Under the pieces are notes generated by a model that searched no databases, had not been told where the DNA came from, and saw only the letters and a program-made list of their open reading frames with translations. Shown here in pieces: positions 56,238 to 64,000 of a stretch of 64,000 bases of DNA. The number at the start of each line of letters is the position of its first letter. Within the stretch, counting starts at the first letter, position 1. A program made the translations under genes and the position numbers. Source of the stretch: Labyrinthula sp. Ha (lineage: Eukaryota; Sar; Bigyra; Labyrinthulida; Labyrinthulaceae); NCBI GenBank assembly GCA_015227615.1, contig JAALGZ010000003.1:2108001-2172000 (forward strand), written 5' to 3'.

Positions 56238-56655
56238 TACAAAGCGAAATAAGATTTCGAAAAGAAAAAGAAGATTTTGAAAAGCAAAATATTATTCTCA
56301 AGCAAAGCGAAATAAGATTTCGAAAAGCAAAAGAAGATTTGAAAAGAAAAATATTATTCTCAAGCAAAGAAAAAGAAGATTTCGAAAAGAAAAATATTAT
56401 TCTCAAGCAAGAAAAAGAAGATTTCGAAAAGAAAAAGAAGATTTCAAAAAGAAAAATAAGATTTCAAAAAGAAAAATATTATTCTCAAGCAAGAAAAAGA
56501 AGATTTCGAAAAGAAAAAGAAGATTTCAAAAAGAAAAAGAAGATTTCAAAAAGAAAAATATTATTCTCAATCAAAGCAAAATAAGATTTCCAAAAGAAAA
56601 AGAAGATTTGGAAAAGCAAAATAAGTTTTGGAAAAGCAAAATAAGTTTTGGAAAA
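56238..56655 (+). repeat. Purine-rich tandem tract
   Basis: About 420 bases of head-to-tail AAGAAAAAGAAGATTTCGAA-type units, some with an ATATTATTCTCAAGCAA insert (units of about 20 and 40 bases). One strand is nearly all A and G. It gives Lys/Arg/Phe-rich open frames that I take as by-products. Confidence 0.75.
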
Positions 56656-57301
56656 ACTGCACCTAGATTAAAGTATCAACCTACTTAAGTTTTAAATTTT
56701 AATTAAAAAAAACCTAAATCTTCTGAATTTCAGTTTTCAAAATTATTTGTCTTAAACTTCTAAATAAGTTAATCCTTGAATTTATATTTACGAGAAAATA
56801 GAAACAAAAGAACAATAACTAAAATAGTACTACAATATTTTCTTCAATTTTTAAAATGCTTAAGTTTAAAACTTTAATTTCTAAACTAAAAATATAATGA
56901 TGTCCTTTTGAACCACTTGAAGCAACCGTTTGCAACCGTTGAAAGGTGCAAACACTTCTAGTTTTCTTTAACATCTTAAAAATGTACTTATATCTCTAGC
57001 TCTCTTGTTTTTGGAGCGTTTTCCAGGTCCTTTTCGTTTTCAAGTAGGGTCTCAATTTTTAGCATTTTTTTCCTTTTTTGTTTTTTCTGATTTTGGGTCA
57101 AATGGCCCACTTTTCGACCCCGCTACCTTCAAAATTTCGTAAAGTATGATTTTTGGTTATATGGCCCAAATTCGAAATCATGAAATCACAAATGTCATTA
57201 ATAATTATTTTGACCCTATGTCTTATTTGGCCATAGTGAAAAAAATTTAACCAATCAAATCCCGTGTGTAAATTTACACATGTGTAAAAAAAACCGAACC
57301 C

Positions 57302-57310
57302 CCCTAGTAG
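57302..57310 (+). repeat. Target-site duplication, right copy
   Basis: CCCTAGTAG directly follows the right inverted end, matching 54152-54160 exactly. Confidence 0.75.
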
Positions 57311-59012
57311 TATTGCCTCAAAGTTGCGTAAGTTGCATTTGAAGATAGCTTTGTAAGTTTATTTGATTAAGAGAAGTTTGGAAGCATTCCTTTTCCTTAC
57401 GATTACAACGCACACTGATGATTATTTTGCTGAAATCCCAAGTGAGCTGCTTTTCTACCTGTTGAGAACTTAATATACAAGCAACGATGTATATAATGAG
57501 TTTTTGATTATCTTTTCATATTACTATCATGGAACCAAACTTAATGTCCAAGATAGACCTGGGGAAATTTAACTATATATATGAATGTCCTAGCGCTGTT
57601 AGTCATGTAACTCTCTTATTTATTATGAGCATGAATAACATCTTATACAACCATATGGGTTATTATCTCCAATGCTTAAGACCCGTTGCCTAATCATGTA
57701 CTACGAAATGAAATTTTCTATGAGCTACCAGGAAGCTTACAGTCTTTGCTATTATGACGCAACATGTCTAAGTTCCAAACATGTTAGGCCATAGCCTCTC
57801 TAACACACTACATTACATTCTCAATGCAACCAACTTGGGGCCCTTCCTCTAATTGGACAATTTCTTAATTCCTGAGTACGAAAAATTTTATTAAACTAAT
57901 TTCAAGAAAGGAGCAACAGTAAACAGCTCTTGTTCAGAGAAAATTTCCGGAAAGTAGAAGACCAATATATGCGTTCGTAATATATCTATACTCCATGACC
58001 CAGCTGATGTTCCTTAGATTCTTTGTTGAGCTTGCACAACCATTTTGAGGATCTTCAGTGACAATTCTCCCCAAAAGCGAAAATAATTAGAAGAAAAACA
58101 AATTATTTCTTTCTTTTTCTCGAAGGAGCTTTGGCAAGTTGTACGAACAGGTTGAAATAAACAATGAAATGAGACAGGACTGTGAAAGAATTTATTTGAA
58201 AAACTTCTCTTATAACTGAATACTAAGTAGAAGTACAGTTTTTATCTAAAGAAAAGGCTTCTCCAATACTGTTTGTTTTCCCCTTACATGCGATATATCC
58301 ATTCCCCATGCTCAGAGGCATGTCTATACTGGCACTTGCTCTTCCTGTTTAAAAAATAACAAACCAGAAAGAAAGGAGGAAGTAGAATCCCATCAAAATT
58401 ATGCAATGATCACTTTATTTCCAATGCATTTGTTCACTCTTCACCTACTTTTGTTTTCTCTGTCATAGATTAATAGGAAGTATTTTCTCTTTCTGCCTGT
58501 GTATATTTAATTGTTAACGTTTCGGATTACTTGGGCAACTTAAGTAACTCAGTGAATATTATATAGTAGTTAAGTTATTGTCAACAGTTTGGTTACTTGT
58601 GCTAGTTAAGTAGATACCTATAAGATATTAATAAATAGAATAGATATCGCATATATATTTTGGGGCGATCTGACGTAAGTTAATTAATAACAACAATAGA
58701 AATATAAAAACTTGAAAGTTTATCAATCTTACTTGTATTTGATAAGAAAGTAAACCCCTGAGTGTTAACAACGCCTTGTGTGTTTACTTGATTGATACTT
58801 GACACAGTATCGAAGTTTGTGGCTTGAATAGAGCCCTTACAGTGTTTGAGTTAAGAGATCCCTTAGCGATAAGAGTGATCTGTTTGTATCTTTTGGGTTC
58901 ATTAGATACGATAAAGCTCAGTTGCTTTAGAACTCGTCGTTGCAACTTATCCTTGCAAGTCTGAACGCTCGAGGGTTTTCCGAGTGCACAAATTGTTATA
59001 ACAATTCCTCAG
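57311..59012. other. Spacer between the TIR element and the gag frame
   Basis: About 1.7 kb with no gene that I can support. The last several hundred bases should hold the 5' LTR and leader of the retrotransposon, but without the 3' LTR in the window I cannot fix LTR borders. No clear tRNA primer-binding site is seen next to the gag start. Confidence 0.5.
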
Positions 59013-61850
59013 ATGGCGGGGAAGAAAAGCGATAAGGGCGCAGCAAAGCCACCTCGCAGATCGGCGAGGGAAGCTGCCGCGGCGCAGACTCCTGCAAGGG
59101 AGGTCGTTAGAGGTAACGTTTCTGGTTCTCAGGAACCGGTTGCCTCGGGTGTATCGGACCGTGAGGTCACGATCGTTGATCCGGTATCGGGTGCGCAAAC
59201 GCAATCTCGGATAACTGCCGGAGCTGAACCCAGTTCCACATCTCAAGGAACGGGCTCGGTCCCAGTGAGTACGCATCAAGCTACTCAAGCGACATCTGTG
59301 TCAACGCACAGCGCTCCTGTGGGAGCAAGAGCTGCGGAATCAGCTGAAACAAATATAGAAACCGTTCCAGCGGCTGAGAATACTGGATCAGCGGTACAAG
59401 AAGTACAGGCTATTCCGCTGCCTGCTGGCTCACAAGCTAGAGCTGGGGGCAATACCACTGTGACTCGTCATGGTGTGTCTGGGGTGACGAGCAGTGATGC
59501 TCCGTCAGCGGCCATTCCTGCCCGCCCCGCGGCAAGCACTGTTCCTGCAACTGGTGGCAGAAGTTCTAGACCTGTTGAGCGGGTTGAAGCTTCAACTCAG
59601 AGTAACGTCTCTGGGGCTACTGCAGCGAGGGGACGTGATGCTGGAGCACCTCTGGGATCCCCCCAAGTGCCGGTATCTGTAACTTCTACCCCTCCGTATT
59701 CTATGAATGCACCTTCTGCTCAACTATTGAATCCTCCGGACACGCAAGCCCATGTGGTGGAAACTCAGGTAGATACAAACGTTGGGTATGGAGAGAGGGA
59801 TGCTGAAGCATACCAACCAATGGAGACTGAATCTGTTAGATCCTTAGAGGTCGTAGATTTCGAGGAATCCGAGGTTGAAGGTTCTGTTGGTCCTGACAGG
59901 GATGGGAATCGTATTCCGAAGGCAAATGAAGGAGTACGAACTGGTAGAGGTGCATCATGTCGAAGTGCGCGAGCCTCGATGAACCTAACCACCCTGGCCA
60001 GAGACAATGGTTCGGATAGATGGTATGATGCCGTTGTCAACGCTATTGACCGTGCAAACATCAGTACGAACCATAGGAGCATGGAGAGACAGCCCCTAAG
60101 TATTCGTGAGAGAAGGCACTTTGAAAATATGACGGAAAATTGGTTGTCGCTTAGCCCTGAGCAACAAGCAATAGAATACGCCGCCGAAGTCGCCATAAAT
60201 GCTAGAGCTTCTCGGAATGAAAGGCTGGCTAGACATGCTCTCTTGAAACAGAAAACAGGGGGAAGGGAACCATATACGTTGGACCCGGTACCCAAGGTCT
60301 GTTTGTCTACGAATGACCCACAACATCGAGGAATACTTGATGGAATGGATATGTCCATTTTCGACAACTGGCCGGTTATGAGTGACGCCATGGACAGAGC
60401 TTATCCTATTATTAAAATGAACTATGTTAATTCACAGGATAGTGCGGAGTTCATGGCTATAATGAGTAACTCAATGTATAAGTTGAGTGAAAAGTTTAAG
60501 GATCTGGCCAGGACATCGGATGTGTTGTTCGCTGAGAATAAGACGCTAAGGGCGTTAGTTATGAAACTGTCCTCGAGTCCCCTCGGCAACACGTCTAACA
60601 ATAGGCCAAGATATCCTAAACCTCAACTGTTGACGGCTGAGACAATGTCTATAGAGACCATCAACCAGTTCCTTCATGTTTCAGAAGCGGCTGAAAAGAT
60701 GGATCCTATGTTCAAGCCTGAATTATACGTTGATAGGAACCTTTTGGACGACTTGTGTCCAACTGGGGAATTTACTCAGATCCTAATGGTATTAAGGGAA
60801 CGTAGAGACAGACTGCTTGCTGAAACTACGGATATACCAATGAGTGCTCTGGAGAAGTTGAAGTGGCCAAACAGTGGTACTTCGCTGCAAAACTTTACGA
60901 AGTTTTTCCAGAGTATTAGGAAGGTCATCAAGGAGCAATACGTTCTGCGTATTGATAACCATGAAAAGGCTAATCTCTTTGAGATGATCGTAAAGAAATG
61001 CCCTAAGGAGATGCAGATGACGAGGGAGATCATAGCTAATAAGATTTCAGCTAATGTGAACCCTCTGTCTACGCTACATGCTCTCCAGAAAGCCCTTGAA
61101 GCTCAGCGACAAGCGGCGATTGATAGGGGCGAGAAGGCACAATATGGGCCTGATTACTTGCCAACAAGTGCGAACGCGTTGGCTGGGGGAAGCGAACCCA
61201 TGGAAACTAAATCGCAAAGGCACAGGAAAAGAAAAGCACTTGTCATGCAGAGGCAGCTGATGCAGGGCCAGGGGAATACCAACTATATGGCAACTATTCA
61301 GTGTTATCGTTGCAAAGAATATGGCCATTATTCCCGAAACTGTCCTAATCCAGCTAATACACCTCGCAAGAGAGCAAGTCTTTTGAAACAAAAAACCAAG
61401 GCGAAACGGGAAGTCCTTAGTGACGACTCGAGTGAGGTGCAATACATCACCACCAAAAGACCGCCTATGGTAAGGACTTTCATTGCTAAGTCAGTGAGTC
61501 CTAGACCCTGTGAAGGCATACAGGTGTTCAACCATGAGTTCAAAGAAATCAAAGACGCGATGATGGACTCAGGGGCGGATGCCGTAGTAGCATCTTATGG
61601 CAAACACGGAAGTCTTTGCAGAGATGTGAAAGATGCTGAAGGGCAGGTAACCTCTGCCAACGGGACAATTAGTCCAGTGGTGAAGGTTGGACGTGTAGAC
61701 CTCAACGTCTTTAAAAATGGTAAACTGAGGCGGAAAGTGCAAGGGCAACGTGTCTTATTGGTGGCGGGGGATTGGGATTATTTCCTAATCGGGAAGCCAG
61801 CGCTTAGGATGATGCATTTGTTACCCGAGCAAAATATGGAGCTCGGGTAG
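59013..61850 (+). CDS. Gag-like polyprotein with zinc knuckle and protease-like end
   Basis: The frame encodes 945 residues. The first ~270 are low-complexity Ala/Ser/Thr/Gly/Pro, the middle (about 300-700) is helical and capsid-like, and a CCHC knuckle (CYRCKEYGHYSRNC) follows near residue 770. An aspartic-protease-like DSGAD site lies near 850. In related elements Gag packages the RNA and the protease matures it. Placement of protease at the end of gag rather than in pol occurs in some Ty3/Gypsy groups. Confidence 0.85.
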   Translation: MAGKKSDKGAAKPPRRSAREAAAAQTPAREVVRGNVSGSQEPVASGVSDREVTIVDPVSGAQTQSRITAGAEPSSTSQGTGSVPVSTHQATQATSVSTHSAPVGARAAESAETNIETVPAAENTGSAVQEVQAIPLPAGSQARAGGNTTVTRHGVSGVTSSDAPSAAIPARPAASTVPATGGRSSRPVERVEASTQSNVSGATAARGRDAGAPLGSPQVPVSVTSTPPYSMNAPSAQLLNPPDTQAHVVETQVDTNVGYGERDAEAYQPMETESVRSLEVVDFEESEVEGSVGPDRDGNRIPKANEGVRTGRGASCRSARASMNLTTLARDNGSDRWYDAVVNAIDRANISTNHRSMERQPLSIRERRHFENMTENWLSLSPEQQAIEYAAEVAINARASRNERLARHALLKQKTGGREPYTLDPVPKVCLSTNDPQHRGILDGMDMSIFDNWPVMSDAMDRAYPIIKMNYVNSQDSAEFMAIMSNSMYKLSEKFKDLARTSDVLFAENKTLRALVMKLSSSPLGNTSNNRPRYPKPQLLTAETMSIETINQFLHVSEAAEKMDPMFKPELYVDRNLLDDLCPTGEFTQILMVLRERRDRLLAETTDIPMSALEKLKWPNSGTSLQNFTKFFQSIRKVIKEQYVLRIDNHEKANLFEMIVKKCPKEMQMTREIIANKISANVNPLSTLHALQKALEAQRQAAIDRGEKAQYGPDYLPTSANALAGGSEPMETKSQRHRKRKALVMQRQLMQGQGNTNYMATIQCYRCKEYGHYSRNCPNPANTPRKRASLLKQKTKAKREVLSDDSSEVQYITTKRPPMVRTFIAKSVSPRPCEGIQVFNHEFKEIKDAMMDSGADAVVASYGKHGSLCRDVKDAEGQVTSANGTISPVVKVGRVDLNVFKNGKLRRKVQGQRVLLVAGDWDYFLIGKPALRMMHLLPEQNMELG

Positions 61851-62129
61851 GAAATCGGCAGCCAGGCTAACCACCTGGTGGGCCACGTAGATTCAGGATC
61901 TAGTTTTCTATGTTATAAATATATAAATAATGTAAATTGGTTAAGTAGAAAACTAGAGTCCTTGGTTTGGCCCAACGTAGTTATGCTAATAGTGGATGTA
62001 ATTAAAGTTAACAGTGTATTTCAATATATGAGTTTTCGCCAATATGAGCTATTAGAGTACATCCGCGTTTTACGTTGGGGCAGGAGAGGATCATCCTTAA
62101 GGATCCGAAGATACTACCTTTTTTGGTAA

Positions 62130-64000
62130 AAATATTGACCAGAGTAAGGTCGTTAGGCAGAAACATAAGAATGTTCTGCTGGTGAAGGGTGGTCTACCTG
62201 AGGAACTTGACCGGGTGATACAGATGCTTTCGCTTCTGCAGGGCGGAAGTGTTTACGTATTTCCCAAGATCAAGGTTCGGAAGGATGGAAAACCTCTTCG
62301 TAGAGAGAGAAAGACGATGGTTGGAGTGAGTCAGCTGATCACTGACGAACAACATAGTCTTATCAACAACCTGCAAAGGGACGCCTTAGCAGGTGATAGC
62401 AAGTGGCTATCGTGCTACCACGAGCATGTGGTGGTGGGGGACTCCTTCGCACACTACCTTGCTGAGGTCAAGCAGGCAGTGGAAGCCCAGAGAGTGGGGC
62501 TGACGAAGGTGGAAGTCCCCGGGATGTTGTGGGTACGCAACACCGCGACTAGTGTTGACTTAGTTGAGAGAATAAACACTGGTGATACCTCCGGTATCGA
62601 CTTTGGAGAGGTCATCCGACTGAAAAGGCATGTAGAAGACATCGCCGATGATGACTTGGGTGATATTTTATTACCTGACGTGGATGAAGAAGTTGACCCA
62701 GTCTCTGAGGAGATAGAGATAGGGGAGGCTATATCATCTATGATCTCTAAGGCAACGGATGCCTCGATGGAGATGAGGAAGAAGTTAAAAGCTTTATGCT
62801 TGGAGTACTGGGATGTGTTCGCAACGGACCATTCGCAGACCCGCATAAGTAAGCTGGAGCCTATGCCCGTGTTCCCGTTGGAGAATTACGAGTTCAAGTA
62901 CCCCAGAGCTAGGCCGACATCTGCTGAAAAGAGCAGATTCATAAAGGAAAAAATTATGAGTATGGAGAAAAGGAAGCTCTTGAAACTAGTGCCGGCTGCG
63001 GAATTTGGTTCCGTGGTCTTTGCCGTTCCTAAGAAAGGAAACAAACTTAGGATGGTAGTTGATTTAGTCGATGTGAATAAAATTTTGCGTCGCGATGTTA
63101 ATCAGCTACCCTTTTTGGAAAAGAGTTTCGAAAATCTCGCTCAAAGCAAGTTTTATGGTTCGTTCGATGTGGTGTCTGGGTTTGACCAACTCGGCACTAC
63201 CGAAGAAGCGAAGAAGTATTTCAATATAGTGTCCGAACATGGGACCTACCAGTTGAACTTCGCACCCATGGGATACCACTCGACCCCCGTGTTCTTCCAC
63301 CAGCAGATGGTGAAGCATGTGGTGGGTAGAGAAGTCGAGGGTAGACATGGTCATGGCATCATCCAATGGATTGATGACAGTCTGATCTACGCAGACAACT
63401 TTGATAATTTCATTAAAGTATTAAAGAGTTTCTTTGAAAACCTTAGGAAGGTTAAGGTAAGGATTAGCCCTCAGAAATCTACCATATTCTCGACTAGGAT
63501 TAGTTATTGCGGAAGAGAGGTAGAAGGGGGAAAATGGAACTTTAACAAGGAGTATTATGAGAAAATACTCGAAGTTCCGAGGCCGGAGTTTGTATATCAA
63601 CTCGCGGCGATACTTCATCTTGCACAATGGCTGTCACTGGCCATACCGAAGCTCGGGGAGCTTAGGGGTAAGGTTATGACTAAGTACCCACAAATGAAGG
63701 GGAAGAAGTCTGACCTGAAGCGTAAGAATGAACATATCGAGTGGTCGGAGGAGTTGTCTGACGACTTCGAGGAGTTCAAGAGGATCTTGTCGATAGCGGC
63801 GAAACAGAAGCTGCAGACTTATGATCGTGACCAGGATCTCGTACTGGTGACAGATGCCAGCAAGGAATACCATAGCGCGATAGTATTTCAAGCGGGGTCA
63901 TCTGAGAGGAGTAAGTCATTGTTGAAGAAGACAATGTTTCCGATGATGTTTTTCTCGGGTAAGTTTGCCGAAGATCAACAAAGATGGGGCATTGTTCATA
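62130..64000 (+). CDS. Pol region (RT and start of RNase H), partial at window edge
   Basis: A long coding region continues to the window edge; its start is approximate. RT landmarks are MVVDLVDVNK, FYGSFDVVSGFDQL, FAPMGYHSTP and the active-site IQWIDDSLIYA (about 63000-63490). RNase H begins with LVLVTDAS (about 63840). The upstream ~800 bases code for an acidic linker. Ty3/Gypsy elements commonly express pol through a separate frame or read-through. Confidence 0.8.

Larger units (their letters stand above)
54161..57301. mobile_element. TIR-bounded DNA element (Mutator-like by TSD size), 3.1 kb, with LINE pieces inside
   Basis: Inverted ends of about 85 bp (54161-54245 and about 57215-57301) share GGTTTTTTTACACATG, then AAATTTACACACGG, then a diverged tract reading ATTGG...AATTTTTT...ATGGCC. 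The 9-bp word CCCTAGTAG flanks both sides (54152-54160 and 57302-57310), a target duplication in the 8-11 bp range of Mutator-like elements (hAT gives 8). No transposase is seen, so it is non-autonomous. Inside are a LINE RT fragment (+), a LINE endonuclease-like fragment (-), two tandem tracts and a hairpin. The two ends differ at perhaps one base in five beyond the first 40, so insertion is not recent. Confidence 0.75.
59013..64000 (+). mobile_element. LTR retrotransposon, Ty3/Gypsy type, cut by the window edge
   Basis: A gag-like frame is followed by a pol region with reverse transcriptase and the start of RNase H. Domain order (protease, RT, RNase H) and the RT motifs fit Ty3/Gypsy. GC content is near half, far above the surrounding DNA. 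No break is evident in the visible part, and the gag frame is open throughout, which suggests a fairly young copy. Integrase, the 3' LTR and true age lie outside the window, so I cannot say whether it is whole. The 5' LTR probably lies within the 500-1000 bases upstream. Confidence 0.85.

Noticed and set aside
56339-56584. 81-codon Lys/Arg-rich frame
   Set aside because: It is produced by the purine tandem tract and begins with TTG.
1-64000. CRISPR arrays, operons or bacterial origin
   Set aside because: Spliceosomal-type introns, signal peptides, LINE and LTR elements and low gene density show a eukaryotic nuclear sequence. No spaced direct repeats were seen.

Overview
This is a stretch of nuclear DNA from a microbial eukaryote. 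It is AT-rich (roughly one third GC by eye), gene-poor, and uses the standard genetic code: TAA, TAG and TGA all end members of one paralogous family. Its most telling trait is a set of ultra-short GT-AG introns of 27 to 32 nt. I could place twelve of them in three genes because the protein family continues across each one. Ser/Pro/Thr 'SSPT' stalks like those of stramenopile surface proteins point loosely to the SAR group, but I cannot name the lineage.

Layout. 0.2-1.4 kb (-): a Cys-rich, EGF-like protein with seven membrane segments. 4.1-8.0 kb and 12.1-13.4 kb: four paralogous Cys-rich type I membrane proteins, two of them almost identical in the ectodomain only. 11.2 kb: a small two-TM protein. 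19.1 kb: NADH-cytochrome b5 reductase. 20.4 and 25.0 kb (-): twin seven-TM proteins. 31.5 kb: an NCKX-type cation/Ca2+ exchanger. 34.1 kb (-): a membrane-anchored PI3/4-kinase-fold protein. 37.7 kb: a two-domain PqiA-like protein split by four tiny introns. 39.7 kb: an F-box protein. 45.2 kb: an LRR-Roc-COR (ROCO) protein with about one LRR per exon and seven tiny phase-2 introns. 52.5 and 53.1 kb: two small paralogous single-TM proteins.

The last 10 kb is mobile DNA. A 3.1-kb element with long inverted ends and a 9-bp target duplication (54161-57301) carries LINE pieces in opposite orientations, two tandem-repeat tracts and a strong hairpin. From 59.0 kb to the edge lies an LTR retrotransposon of the Ty3/Gypsy type, clearly richer in GC than its surroundings.

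Between the genes are 2-6 kb deserts with no coding signal that I can see. They hold a tRNA-derived SINE-like family (two copies with correct A/B-box spacing), a long fold-back and several palindromes. Many of the genes are membrane, surface or signalling proteins (seven-TM proteins, Cys-rich receptors, a Ca2+ exchanger, a phosphoinositide-kinase-like protein, a ROCO GTPase). A shared role in sensing is only an inference.
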